Notes: generated from the sequence alone by a model not told the origin. 64,000 nucleotides of DNA from Acanthosepion esculentum (GCA_964036315.1 OZ038498.1:9199861-9263860); one strand, 5' to 3'. Positions 46,480-58,115 are shown, numbered from the stretch's first letter. Numbers and translations: made by a program.

Positions 46480-47575
46480 TTCCAAATCCGTTGGAGGAGG
46501 ACCAGATACGAATGCCTAAAAGTTCACCTTAGGCAATAACTGGAATTCCTTTTTTGAAATTGTTTATTTATCAGAATAATTTCCAGCTCTTTGAGAACCT
46601 AGAATGTTCTATACAGTCAAAACTAATAAATCGCATATCACTAGACCAAGTGAATTCAGTTCACTTCCGGGCTTGATATTAAACATCAATTCCCTAAACC
46701 CTGATTCTGCTGAAACGCCTACTTTCATTTTCGCATTACTTGTATCTACCCCCAAATTTACATTTATTTACGAGAATACACGTCCAAAAAAAACGAAGAT
46801 CTTTTGCGGCTATACCAAAGATATATTGTACCGACAACCGATGTGATTCTTTTTCAGGCTAGTCTTTTACAGGGTAATGATTACTGTCATCTCGTCTACC
46901 GCACACATACAAAAAAAAAGTACATATTGTTGGTATAAGCCAGCCGCGGTTCTAGGATGAGAGAAATCAGCTTTAATATTTCACTTGTGAGCTGAGCAAT
47001 TAACTCTTTCAGAATGAATTCCATCCACCGATACGTATCGTTAATGGTGACAATATGATTAACAGGTATGAAAGGTTGTTTTGTTTTTCTTTTGCGTGCC
47101 GTGTCTCTTCATGGCCTGGGTTATCATGGCTCTCCACGACTACTTGACTTTTCTAGCTCTTAGCAATGTTTGCTTTTTTACAGCCCTTCCCACTTCTTAA
47201 TTTGATATTTATCTAACTTCTAAGGTTACTCACTCCCTCTTCAATATATTCTCCAGGCTATCTTTCTTCGTTATATGCTTTGAAAATGTCAACTATTTAA
47301 TCGCCATTGTGTTACCATTAAGACTAACTTAAACCAAGTCTATAAACAATCTCCAGTCGTTAACCACGTCCTTATATTCTAGTTCATGCCTGATTGCATT
47401 AACGTCACTAAAGAAGCAAGAAAAAGACAACTAACTCTTAATGGTAAAAAAGGAAAATTTTATATCAGAAATTCCATTGTTGTCTTTGGATTCTAAAACT
47501 TTTGCTTTCTTTTTCAACAATGATAGATCTCTTACTAAATCATACAAATGTTCTTCATTTATTTAGGTATTCCTC
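46480..47575. other. No recognised feature
   Basis: An 80-codon frame at 46604 has no family resemblance. Nothing else supportable. Confidence 0.4.
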
Positions 47576-47582
47576 CGGTATA

Positions 47583-47706
47583 ACACTTACGGTCAAATCA
47601 GAACGAAAACACCTGTTCTTATTTGATCATCGTAGTTAAACAGGATTGAGACCGGTCAGTACTTAGATGGAGGACCACTTGAGAACGCCGAGTAATGTAA
47701 GCGGCC
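47583..47706 (+). pseudogene. 5S rRNA-derived sequence
   Basis: Collinear with animal 5S rRNA over its whole length: ACTTACGGTCAAATCAGAAC (5' part), AGTTAAACAGGATTGAGACC (A-box region), GTCAGTACTTAGATGGAGGA and CCACTTGAGAACGCCGAG (C-box region). Many substitutions relative to functional 5S. Either a dispersed 5S pseudogene or the head of a 5S-derived SINE (SINE3-like). Confidence 0.7.
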
Positions 47707-47736
47707 TCTTAGAACCCCAAAATATATTTCGTCATT

Positions 47737-48800
47737 AAATACTCCCAAGTCGGCATCTATGCTGACGACACCACAATTTACTTCTGCCTTAAACACAAAT
47801 CTAGTGATGCTGACAAAGTTAACCTGGCAGTTCAAATTGAAAAGGACCTCCAATCGGTTGTGAACTGGGGCGAGAAATGGATGGTTAACTTTAACGCCTC
47901 TAAAACAAAACTGCTCTCTATTAACCACCACAAGGATCCATCCCTGCATCCCATTAGAAAGTCTGAAGACCAACTTCTTGAGAGCTCCTCTCTGCGGCTG
48001 CTCGGTCTCATGCTGTCCGCTGATCTGAGATGGAACAAATACATCAAGTCAGTCACATCATCCACCGCAAGGACAGTTGGTTCCCTGTGCCGAGCCAGGA
48101 AATCTTTCTCCCCGGAATCGATCCTCCAAGTCTATAAATTGACCAATCGCCTTTGCATGGAGTATTGCTGCCATATAGGGTCTGGGGCCCCTGCTGTTTG
48201 CCTCAGGGTTCTTGATAAGATCCAGAGACGGATATGCAATGTGATTGGCCCTGATATGTCATCTCGTCTGCAGTCGCTCTCTCACAGACGCGATGTTGCC
48301 TCGCTCTGTCTTTTTTACAAATACTTTCACGGTAATTGCTCCGATGAGCTGCTTTCGCTTGTCCCTAGGCCTCGTGCATTTAAACGTCCTATGAGGCTGG
48401 TATCCCGTTCCCACCCCTTCACCGTTGAAAATGTTAAATGTAGACGTCTCTTCTACTCCAATAGCTTCATGTCTCGCACATCTTGCCTGTGGAACTCCCT
48501 TCCCTATTACTGTTTCCCTGACAAATACAATCTCCAACGGTTTAAGTGTAGCGTCAATCGACATCTCCAGTTGCCTTGATCTATCCACTTCCCTTCTCCA
48601 CATCCTTTCACCTTTCATTCCTATCTGTTCTCGCTCCAAATCTTCTGTAACCCCCTTGCCTTGATCGACCCACTGTCTTTCTCTTTCTCCACATCCTCTC
48701 CTTTACCACTCCTATCTGCTCTTCCTCCAACCCTTCTATAACCCCTTGCGTGATAGTGGTCGCCAGCATTGCTTGGGGTGATACGCTTAAAAAAAAAATT
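47737..48800 (+). mobile_element. LINE-A, 5'-truncated, best-preserved RT C-terminus
   Basis: Open from about 47737 to the stop at 48577-48579: VGIYADDTTIYF (catalytic YADD), VVNWGEKWMVNF, LRLLGLMLSADLRWNKY, RLCMEYCCHIG, DKIQRRICNVIGP, DVASLCLFYKYFHGNCSDEL, RLWNSLP-type end, then about 215 bp of 3' UTR to GCTTGGGGTGATACGC and an A-rich tail. It starts about 30 bp after the 5S-like sequence. 5' truncation inactivates it. Confidence 0.85.
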
Positions 48801-48814
48801 TAAAAAAAAATCCA

Positions 48815-49935
48815 CAAAATGCTAATAAGGCATAAAAAAATCAAACGACTTCTTCCATCGGAGAATTAAGACGTTTAACGGGTTGGGGGGGTGCTTATCA
48901 GTAAATTATTGGACGAGAAGGAATACAAACAGAATTCTCGAAGTCATTTTGGAAACAGTTTTAGGGCCGACTTAAAAGCTAAATCCACAGGTTTTTATTT
49001 TTCTTTGAAAATGTAAAAATACTGGTCAGAATAGTTTGAACTCAGCGTACAGAATTTAATCTAAAGCACCCGATTTTAACCCCGCAACAAAATCTGTTTA
49101 ATAAAAAATTGAACTTTTTCAATTTCTCTTTTTTGAATTAAGGATTATTTACAATTAATTTATTCTGCTTATTTTATACAGATTATCGATTCTTCATTAA
49201 AATTAATAAAATTCTCAGTAAAAATTGATAAATGTAAAAGTATATTCGTTCAGTCAAAGTTTCATTTTTGTGTATTTTGCTTCTTTAGTTTGACTGAAAA
49301 TTGCTTGACAGTTCCGTCACTTTGTCAATTCATATAAACTTTTTAATGTCTGTATTTTTTTCGAACACCAGAGACACCTTGCAAAACAACGCTAAATATT
49401 CTGGTTATAATAGAATTATTTTTTCTTGTGTAGTGCTGTTGCCAGTATAAAAACGGTCCCATGCCATTAATAACTTTATTTGATATCGCTTGCCAACCTC
49501 AGGCGGATGTTTTAGCTGTCCTTTCACCGAAGAGACAAATTATACTATCGCTGTTTATTAGATATACGGACAAAATGAAAGTCAGATACGTGTTGGAAAA
49601 AGTATGAGTTATTCTTTATACGACGACTAATTTCACTTTACCTTTTACCTCAATAAAAACATCATCAGGAGAAAATGCCACACCAATAACTTCAATAACT
49701 CTAAATTCATCAATAATTTATTTTGTTTCTCCATGCTTGAGGTCAATCCGGATCGTTCGTCAAAACACTAACAAAGTTTCATAAGCAATCAATATAAATT
49801 ACAAACGTAAAACTTGATAAAAAAAAGTAGAATATTTTTCATAATTAATGCCTATTCGAAAAATTATTTTATAAACTGATCTAAAAAGAATCACGTGCGT
49901 CTATCTTGTCGGATTACCGGCCTTTGCTTAGAATT
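48815..49935. other. No recognised feature
   Basis: AT-rich DNA between LINE-A and the SINE tetramer. Confidence 0.45.
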
Positions 49936-49938
49936 ATA

Positions 49939-50572
49939 GGCAGCGCAATTTGGGCAACTCGAGGCTGTGTAATGGTTAGCAAGCTTGTTTTGCTAGAACA
50001 ATTACGACTTAGTAGTGAGTTCGATCCTCACTGGGTGCCCCCTACTTTAGGCCTTGTGCCACATCTAAGCTACGCTTGGAAAATCACTATCTATCAATCT
50101 ATCTATCGGGGCACCTCGAGGCGGTCTAATGGTTAGCAAGCTTATCTCGCTAGAACAATTACGACTGAATAGTGAGTTCGATCCTCACTGGGTGCCCTCT
50201 ACTTTCGGCCTTGTGCCACATCTAAGCTACGCTTGGAAAATCACTATCTATCAATCTATCTATCGGGGCACCTCGAGGCGGTCTAATGGTTAGAAAGCTT
50301 ATCTCGCTAGAACAATTACGACTGAGTAGTGAGTTCGATGCTCACTGGGTGCCCTCCACTTTCGGCCTTGTGCCACATCTAAGCTACGCTTGGAAAATCA
50401 CTATCTATCTATCTATCGGGGCACTTCGAGGCGGTGTAATGTTTGGCAAGCTTGTCTCGCTAGTACAATTACAACTTAGTAGTGAGTTCGATCCTCACTA
50501 GATGCCCCTTACTTTAGGCCTTGTGCAAACATCTAAGCTACGCTGAGAAAATCATTATGGGCAGCGCAATTT
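49939..50572 (+). mobile_element. Tandem tetramer of SINE-1 with target duplication
   Basis: Four head-to-tail SINE-1 units begin at 49952, 50108, 50265 and 50418 (steps 156, 157, 153). Each has a tRNA-like head (GGGGCACCTCGAGG start, TAATGGTTAGCAAGC, GTGAGTTCGATCCTCAC, GGGTGCCC end) and a tail ending CTATCTATC. GGCAGCGCAATTT stands on both sides (49939-49951 and 50560-50572), a 13-bp target-site duplication around the whole array. Confidence 0.85.
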
Positions 50573-50589
50573 CTAAAAGACTTGCTCTC

Positions 50590-50890
50590 TCTCCTCCACC
50601 AATCATCATAACATTTTTTCAAAGATGTATTGCAGGTAATTTATTTAAACTATGTAAATGCATTGCCGGTATTTTTCCTATAAACATGTATTTTATACGT
50701 TCATAGGGTTTTGACCCCGTTTTGGGGGGTAACTATTTGCCCTTAGTAGGATCCCTAACAGATGCTACCACCCCGCGTCAAGGTGAGCTTGAAAACAACA
50801 GCAATTAAGAGGTAATTTCACCCTCCTCAAAAGCTCGCGAACAGAGCCCTTGCTGCCGGTTGTAGTTTATCGTCACACGCAGGACGTCCG
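50590..50890 (+). repeat. Interspersed repeat R1, copy 3 (5' truncated)
   Basis: Shares AACTATTTGCCC, AACAACAGCAATTAAGAGGTA and GTAGTTTATCGTCA with copies 1 and 2. The GGCATATCAACC start is missing. Confidence 0.6.
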
Positions 50891-50981
50891 AAATTGAATA
50901 AATAATTTAATCTTAAGTATGAGAGACTTTGTATAGTCGAATGAAAAACGAAAGTAAGAAAATACGACACATGATTACATG

Positions 50982-50986
<5 letters not shown>

Positions 50987-51073
<87 letters not shown>

Positions 51074-51082
51074 TATATACAG
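50987..51082. repeat. (TA)n microsatellite
   Basis: TA tract with a GTATA interruption, to the left of the fold-back at 51189. Confidence 0.95.
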
Positions 51083-51188
51083 GTAAGATGAGAAAGAATA
51101 GAGTACAATTCCAACGTTCGTAACATCTGATTTAAAAGAGGGCTCAATACAAAGTAAAGCAATATTATTTATTTTAGGATATTACACC

Positions 51189-51313
51189 GAAAACATGTCA
51201 AAATCGCTACACAATTGCAATCGTGTTTCGATGCGTATCAATGCATCTCATCAGTGGATTGTAAATTACTGCAACAACACGACTGCAATTGTGTAGCGAT
51301 TTTGACATGTTTT
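51189..51313. mobile_element. Fold-back element D
   Basis: Arms 51189-51227 and 51276-51313 are reverse complements (ACATGTCAAAATCGCTACAC and mate); the hammerhead-like core sits at the apex on the minus strand. Confidence 0.7.
51200..51260 (-). ncRNA. Hammerhead candidate D
   Basis: Minus strand: CTGATGA (51254-51248), stem II GATGC/GCATC with 8-nt loop (51247-51230), GAAA (51229-51226), a 16-nt stem III CACGATTGCAATTGTG able to form 6 bp with a TGCA loop (51225-51210), then TA (51209-51208). Core, stem II and stem III are all good. Stem I is poor: the bases flanking the core do not pair well. Activity is doubtful unless pairing uses another copy. Confidence 0.5.
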
Positions 51314-51378
51314 AATCCAAAAGAGGGCTCGATACCGATAGTAGAGCGATAATTATTTATTTATTTATAATTTTATCA

Positions 51379-51546
51379 TATAGACAAAACCATTTTACTC
51401 ACTACAAAGATGCAACTTCGTTTCAGTGCATTTCAACTGCACTTCGACGGGTGAGAATCGAAAATGGTTAAATAGAAGTGCAGCTGAAATGCACTGAAAC
51501 GAAATTGCATCTTTGTAGTGAGTAAAATGGTTTTGTCTATATGATA
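51379..51546. mobile_element. Fold-back element G with degenerate hammerhead
   Basis: Arms 51379-51444 and 51476-51546 are near-perfect complements. Minus strand at the apex: CCGTCGA (51450-51444) in place of CTGANGA, stem II AGTGCA/TGCACT, GAAAC (51424-51420), a 16-nt stem III and TA. It has the same plan as D with two core substitutions. Confidence 0.6.
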
Positions 51547-51559
51547 AAATTAAAATAAT

Positions 51560-51633
<74 letters not shown>
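51560..51633. repeat. (TA)n microsatellite
   Basis: TA tract right of fold-back G. Confidence 0.95.
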
Positions 51634-51635
<2 letters not shown>

Positions 51636-51639
51636 ACTA

Positions 51640-52280
51640 ATAGAGGTATATGTAATGACAAAATGAAAATATTAATATTAAAAAGGCAAATTTTAAATAA
51701 CTTTCTCTTGTGACCGACCAAGAACAATGCAAATAATGAAAAAGGTGTGCCAATTGTTTAAAAAGGTATATCAATTTTTATAGAATATTCATGAATTGTA
51801 AATAATGCAAGTAATCAATTGTTACATGCTAAAGAACAAAACAATTTTCGAATTATAAGTTAACTGAAAGAATAAAGTCGTATACTTCATCTTGGTTAGT
51901 TGCAGTCATAGGCGAAAAAAATAAATGTTCATGTTTTCCTATATAAAGTCAAAATAATGATAGGAGTAGAAAATATTCAAATAAAATAAGTTACATGGAG
52001 GAAAAGTCAAAATGGAAGCAACGAAAACGCCAACGTAAAAAAAAAATAATAACAATTTCCAGAAAAAATTGCAGTAAATAAATGAAACGCCTCAGGCACA
52101 AATGAAAAACACATTCAAATTTTTTCCCGTTTTATTGTTTTTTAATATTCATTTATTTCTCTATTTATTCATAGAAAAGCGTCCGGAATTGGCCAATCGA
52201 AACAACACCAGACTTCGCGTCTCTTTCCATAATCGGCAGAAACTGGCATAGTTTAGCAAGGATGTCTTACTACCCACGCC
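51640..52280. other. No recognised feature
   Basis: AT-rich, no structure seen. Confidence 0.45.
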
Positions 52281-52282
52281 GT

Positions 52283-52428
52283 GAGCACTTCCATTGGTGT
52301 AATGTTTAGCAAGCTTGCCTCGCTAGACCAATTACGACCGATTAGTGAGTTCGGTCCTAACTGGTTACCCCATGTTTATGGCATAATGCCACATCTAAGC
52401 TACGCTTAGTAAATTACTACCCACGCAG
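52283..52428 (+). mobile_element. SINE-1, diverged single copy
   Basis: TGTAATGTTTAGCAAGCTTG, GTGAGTTCGGTCCTAAC (B box) and ATGCCACATCTAAGCTACGC match the family; several substitutions. Confidence 0.75.
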
Positions 52429-52429
52429 T

Positions 52430-52860
52430 ACTCACCTGACATTACACATTACCACTTACTTTGATTCCAATAAAATTCTCTTAACGGACAGAGCATCATT
52501 TCTCTTGAAGAAAAATAAAACAATTCGACCAGTTCATCAGCAAGAAAAATGTCGGGGTTTGAAAGCGTGAAATAATAAAGCTGCCTCAAAGATGGCGAAA
52601 TGTAGTGGGGTTAAAATGGCACATATGTGGTTGACTAAAATATGCGCAAATATCAGACTATTTTCTTTAAAATTCACTTAAAAACACGATGAAATTTTCT
52701 CCGAACCCTATATATTTCTAAAGAATTAATAGTTTTAATCCGTCATTTGTGGAGGCTCAAATACTATTTAGTGGAAACTAGTATTTGAAATACTTTCACT
52801 TTTTTTCTTTTTTTTAAACAGTGTATTACGCCTATCGGCCAGCGTATTCAAAAAATCTAA
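52430..52860. other. No recognised feature
   Basis: Nothing supportable. Confidence 0.45.
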
Positions 52861-52872
52861 CAACACACACAG

Positions 52873-52905
<33 letters not shown>

Positions 52906-53045
52906 AGTGAACATTGAAGTCAACACTCAGAGGCAAACATACTGTTTACTATAAAACAGAGCATTTACTTAAATATTTGTATCCATAAAAAGAATGTGTA
53001 AACATAAATATCTCTTAAAAATATTTGTCAGACTTTGTCCATTTC

Positions 53046-53114
<69 letters not shown>

Positions 53115-53290
53115 TTATGTGTATATATTTATACATATATATATATATATGACGATTGCGTACAACATGAAACAGTCTGTTGCCTCTGAGTGTTGACTTC
53201 AATGTTCACTTTTATATTTTTATTTACATACGCTCTATCTCTAATATTGAGCACTTTATTCCATAAACATAGCACGCCTTAAAAATATAT
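52861..53290. mobile_element. Family C fold-back around (TA)n
   Basis: (CA)n(TA)n (52861-52905), minus-oriented C sequence (52905-53040), (TA)n (53048-53105), then plus-oriented C (53143-53290). The plus copy's hammerhead reads ATGACGA...CATGAAACAGTCTGTTGCC, with C3 and the GTC triplet mutated. Confidence 0.65.
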
Positions 53291-53311
53291 TTCTTTATAT
53301 ATACATATATA

Positions 53312-53319
<8 letters not shown>

Positions 53320-53365
<46 letters not shown>

Positions 53366-53453
53366 AAATAAAAACAGATTACTTTAAGGTTCCATATAAT
53401 AAATTATTTCACCACAGCCCTTTTAAAGGACAGTGGATCATCAGATTTATTTC

Positions 53454-53552
<99 letters not shown>

Positions 53553-53559
53553 GCATATA

Positions 53560-53640
<81 letters not shown>
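53320..53640. repeat. (TA)n microsatellites
   Basis: TA tracts at about 53320-53360 and 53457-53638, the latter with GTATA and GCATA interruptions. Confidence 0.95.
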
Positions 53641-53642
<2 letters not shown>

Positions 53643-53872
53643 TATGAAATGGACAAAGTCTGAAAATTATTTTAAGACATTTTCATGTTTATACATTCTT
53701 TTTATAGATACAAATATTTAAGTAAAGGCTCTGTTTGTAATAAACAGTATTAATAACATTTACTAGGAGGCTGAATGTCCGAGAAAGTTTCATAGAAAAT
53801 ATTCGTTCTCCGACAAGAATCGAACCTGTATCCTATACGGAACCCTCATGTAGCCTGACACGCCTTAAACCG
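53640..53872 (-). mobile_element. SINE-3, second copy
   Basis: Shares GACAAAGTCTGAAAATTATTTTAAGACATTTT, CTGAATGTCCGAGAAA and a minus-strand B box (complement of AAGAATCGAACCTGTATCC) with the copy at 26.4-26.7 kb. It abuts the Tc1 fragment. Confidence 0.7.
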
Positions 53873-54620
53873 ATGGAGCTCCATAAGGTTGGATATCATG
53901 GCAAAGCTGCCGTAAGGAAACCTCTTCTCTTCACTTGCAACATTCAGAAGAGGTTGAAGTGGTGCAGAGATCACAATGCCTGGTCTGCAGACCAATGGAA
54001 GCAAGTCGTATTCTCAGACGAGTTCAATTTCTTTCTTTTCCCAATTTCAGGGGGAGATTATGTGCGGAGGCTGTCCAAAGAGGTTTACAACCCTGACTAC
54101 CTTCTTCCAACAGTGAAGCATGGAGGTGAATCAGTGATAGTTTGGGCCGCCATATCATGGAAATGTCTTGATCCAATAGTTGCCCTACATGGTAGAATCA
54201 ACAGCAAAGATTACCTGAACATTTTATGAGATCATGTTCATCTAATGGCCCAGACTTTATTCCCTGATGGTGACTACATCTTCCAAGACGATGATGCTCC
54301 ACTACATACCGCTTGAGTGGTTACGAATTGGTATGAAGAGCATGAAAGGGAGCTAGAACACATGGAGTGGCCTCCCCAATCTCCAGACATCAATATTACT
54401 GAACATTTGTGGTGCATTTTGGAGAACAAGTTAGGAGCCGCTATCCTCCACCGTCGTGTCTTAAAGAGCTGGAGCAAGTGTTAATGGAAGAATGGATGAA
54501 AATTCCTCTGGATGAACTCAGGAAGCTGTATGATTCCAGTCCTAGACGTATTAAAGCTGTATGTGAGGCTAAAGGAAAACCAACACTATATTTAATAAAT
54601 TTGAATTTAAAAACTGTTTC
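53873..54620 (+). pseudogene. Tc1-like transposase remnant
   Basis: KPLLFTCNIQKRLKWCRDH, WKQVVFSDEFNFFLF (first catalytic Asp), GGESVIVWAAISW, a TGA at 54228, FQDDDAPLHT (second Asp), another stop near 54314, WPPQSPDINITEHLW (third acidic motif), a frameshift near 54447, and LPLDELRKLYDSSPRRIKAV-type end. The N-terminal HTH is missing, replaced by SINE-3. Confidence 0.85.
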
Positions 54621-54729
54621 AATTATTTTGTCCAACCCCTGTACATATGTATTAAGAAAAGATGGTCCATGTGTGATTTTTATATGTGGATTTAATAGGC
54701 CGTTTAATGAAATTCGAGGAATAAAATGA

Positions 54730-55170
54730 GAACAAAAAGATAAATATATTGTCAATAAGACTAATGATATTTACACATTTACATATTTGCACACATCAAC
54801 CAACCGAGCCACAGCATTGATAACATCAGATGCATGCTTTTAGCGTCTTCATTTAAGGGCCAGTAAGAAAGACGTAAATGGGAGTTAAAACACATTTTAA
54901 ACATAGAATCACATATTAAAGAATTAAACAGGGATTTAGGTTTACTTAGAGAACAGTTTCCACAGAGAGCCTTTTACAAATCCTACAAAACCATAACCAT
55001 AGCAAACTACAAGGACAAAATCAAATTTATTACAGTAATACAACACATAGAGGAATAAAAAAGGACACAGGCGTGTCCGGAAATTTCGAATTTAAAATCT
55101 TTCTCTTCGTGCTTCGGTTTCGTCAAAAGACCTATGAATATATAATAAATATCATGTCGTACTGGCAATA
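54730..55170. other. No recognised feature
   Basis: 3' flank of the Tc1 remnant. Confidence 0.4.
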
Positions 55171-55174
55171 TTTG

Positions 55175-55350
<176 letters not shown>

Positions 55351-55359
55351 AGTCAAGTC

Positions 55360-56090
55360 GAATGATGTTGTCTTTGGCCAAACAATTCGAAGAGACGCTA
55401 TCACTAACCTTACTTGAGTAAAAGAAAATAAATGTATAGTGCCAAAGTTTTCGTTTCTTTCAAGTATTTTGTGATTTTCAACATTATTTCTGTGTTTATT
55501 GGGCAAATACAATTGTCCGTTTTAGATTTGCAATAGATGATAGGTCAGCAGGTGCGACGTTTTCGAGTACTGGTCAATCACAGTGCATGTAAAGAATATC
55601 GTTGGTGTTTTAGCTTGACATGTTTTTTTAGGTGGCGGGAAAAGTAAATCATTCACAGTTCATTTCTTTGCTGATGGTCAATGGCATAATTCTAACCTTG
55701 GGAAAAGTATCCGGAAATAATTATAGAAAAAGTAAAAAAAATTATGAACTTCCTTACACGCTTCAAGATTTTCAGAATAATTAGGGGCCCTAATATTATT
55801 TGCAGTATTTCTTGCAGTAGTTGTAACGTCCTGCGAGAATAAATATTGCTCTACGGCTGGCGCTTCCTCCTTTAACGGTGAATGTTTGTATATATTTCAA
55901 CTGAATTGAGTATCATGCGCGTCGTGTTTATGCTTGACCTTTTATATATACAGGCCAGTGATACATTGTGAGTAGTTTTATTCTAACGGTTATTTTGGTG
56001 GGTGCAGTTTGTTTATTATTTACTTAGTTTATTTACATATTTATTTGTTTGGATTAATTTTTTTTTTATTTACTTATTTTCATTTATTCT
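55360..56090. other. No recognised feature
   Basis: T-rich toward 56040. Nothing supportable. Confidence 0.4.
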
Positions 56091-56094
56091 TGTT

Positions 56095-57205
56095 TGTTTT
56101 CAGTTTTCGATTTTTAAGTCGCGTAGTACAAATTTGTTTTCGTGTCTGCATTTGGAGATGAGTTCCGATCGTTTATTTAGTAGTTTATTTTGGTCTGAGG
56201 AGGCAATTATAGCTATTTTTTCCTCCAGGTAGAGTTTACAGTTTTGGGATTGATTGTTGCCGGCTGATGTTCTTTTCTTTATTTTCTCTGATATTTTGGG
56301 GGTCATTTGTTTGTTTTTTTTTATTCTCCCAAATATGCTTACAAAGCATTGTGCTGTTCGCGTATTTACTATTTGTAAATGATGGCTTGGTATATTACAT
56401 TGTTCTGCAAGCTAGATAGGCTAGATATTATATCTATGTCGAATCCCATATTATTTGAATATCTTTAGGATTGTTTTTCTAGTTCTGTCTGTGTTTTGTT
56501 TGTTACAGTTACTTAAGATTATGAGACCTCTGTCCCTGTAGAGTTCTATATCATTTCTATCGATTGTTTTACTCAATTCTTGTGGCAGATATATACTTAT
56601 GATTTTCCCCAATCACCGTCAGAGCTTCCCACTGTAGCGTCAAATGTCCCTTCTTTCTTTATCCATGCGTCTTCATAGTCGAATAGTAGTGATTTTCGGG
56701 AGTGTTTAATGATTTTAATTTCGTTTGTGTTATTTTTATTTGTTTTTAAGCTAAGGAGATGACCTTATCCATTATGGATTTTGTTGGGGCGCACCCACCT
56801 TCACAACCACAATAGACTGATCCTATTATTATAAATAGAAGAGTAGTTCTAGAGACTGGGAGTAGTGTAGCAGTGTAGTGCAGTGCAGAGTGAGACTTCT
56901 GTAGTGATCAGTTACACTTCCGTTTCTCGACCGGAAGATACCGTTGGACTTTATTACTATTACTTATTGTTACTACTAACCTACGTTCGTTCTACTACTA
57001 ATCTCTCTGATGTAAATACCTCTCTGAATATACCAGTATTTTCCCTACGACTGTGTTTGTTCGTTATTACCATATACTCACGTGGAAACACTCAACATCT
57101 CAACAGATTTTGTTATAGAAGGAGAGTTTCTGTTTATGGAATTGTATGTTTCTTAATAAGTTAGTCAAATCTTTCTCGAAGTCGTCTAGTTCTTTGTGTT
57201 GCTTT
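56095..57205 (-). pseudogene. PLE of a second type, split by a solo LTR
   Basis: Minus strand, in order: KELDDFEKDLTNLLRNIQF (57190-57111), the LTR, HSRKSLLFDYEDAWIKKEG and FDATVGSSDG (about 56710-56620), LYRDRGLIILSNCNKQNTDRTRKTILKIF (about 56560-56450; YRDD-like box with changes), then LYLEEKIAIIASSDQNKLLNKRSELISKCRH with NKFVLRDLK and a stop near 56100. This is the order of a PLE-like RT with a C-terminal GIY-YIG tail region, of a clade different from the YVDD element at 40 kb. Frameshifts and stops make it inactive; part of the RT and the GIY-YIG core are deleted. Confidence 0.65.
56782..57105 (+). mobile_element. Solo LTR (324 bp) with 5-bp target duplication
   Basis: Begins TGTTGGGGCG and ends CTCAACA, flanked on both sides by GATTT (56777-56781 and 57106-57110). 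A TATAAATA box lies at about 56830-56837. No internal retrotransposon remains, so it is a recombined solo LTR. It lies within the minus-strand PLE. Confidence 0.8.
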
Positions 57206-57209
57206 TGTT

Positions 57210-57211
<2 letters not shown>

Positions 57212-57268
<57 letters not shown>

Positions 57269-57300
57269 CGATTAAAATATATATATATATATATATATAG
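57212..57300. repeat. (TA)n microsatellite
   Basis: Two TA tracts separated by TTCCGATTAAAA. Confidence 0.95.
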
Positions 57301-57715
57301 TAGTGGCTGTCGACTCACAAAGCGAGTATGACCATCAGTAACATGTCCAGCCCTTCTGTTAAATCCTAATCCACAGAACTGCATTTATCGGTTGCGTGAA
57401 CAACAGTGGTTCATAAAGCCAGCCATTGATCAGCATTTCTTGTCACATATGTGGCATATCTAATCACCTTCGTGTGGAGGAAGTTGACTTTGATCATCAT
57501 CATTTCCAATGTGCCTTTTCATATGCACACCCTAATATGCAGGTCGGGCATTCAAAACATGCCATTATGAAATCATTATATGCTATAGACTGTTGGTGCT
57601 GGTGTGATTTCTGGTGACTGAGCAGACATACATACATACACTCAAACATGTTTTATAGAAATTGACATTCAAGTCAACTTTATATCTTATCTTCTTAAAT
57701 TGCTTAAGTTCAATA
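57301..57715. other. Unassigned, possibly an old SINE
   Basis: GC-richer than its surroundings (GTCGACTCACAAAGCGAG, GTCACATATGTGGCATATC) with no recognised box or frame. Confidence 0.35.
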
Positions 57716-57717
57716 AA

Positions 57718-58115
57718 ACATCTGTCTATATTTCTGAGATGAGGTATCTTAATTTTTTTTCCCTCTGAAAGTTCTCCATTGCTTAACCGGGTATTGAACT
57801 CACACTCTTTAACTGGAGATAACTGATAACTGACATCCATTAAACATGGCACGTGGAACTAGGACAGTCTACCCCAGTGAGCGAAATAAAGGGTTCAGTT
57901 CGACATTCCAACTACCTGAAGAAGGCCGGAGTGTACAACGGCCGAAACGTTGTAATAAATATGGCGACAAAGATGAGGACAATAGTCCGAATAATGTAAA
58001 TAGTGTACATAATACCTCATCTCAGAAATATAGACAGATACTGAAAGGCCGAAACGTTGTAATAAATATGGCGACAAAGATGAGGACAATAGTCCGAATG
58101 ATGTAAATAATGTTC
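57718..58115. mobile_element. T3 repeat, inverted pair, two plus units
   Basis: A short minus piece (57718-57750), the B-box end of the tRNA-like head (57785-57815), then a plus unit (57845-58042) and a second partial plus unit; GAAACG at 57943 and 58051 gives a 108-bp period. Confidence 0.75.
57916..57954 (+). ncRNA. T3 hammerhead-like motif
   Basis: CTGAAGA (57916-57922), an extra A, stem II GGCCG/CGGCC with a 10-nt loop (57924-57943), GAAA (57944-57947), C-GTT-G (57948-57952), TA (57953-57954). All core bases are kept, but flanking sequences do not form stem I, so activity is doubtful. Confidence 0.4.

Noticed and set aside
47583..47706. Functional 5S rRNA gene
   Set aside because: Too many substitutions in the internal control regions and a single copy beside a LINE.
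49952..50560. A cluster of four tRNA genes
   Set aside because: Heads are tRNA-like, but each carries a SINE body and tail, the anticodon arm is distorted, and the same sequence is dispersed at 42.9 and 52.3 kb.
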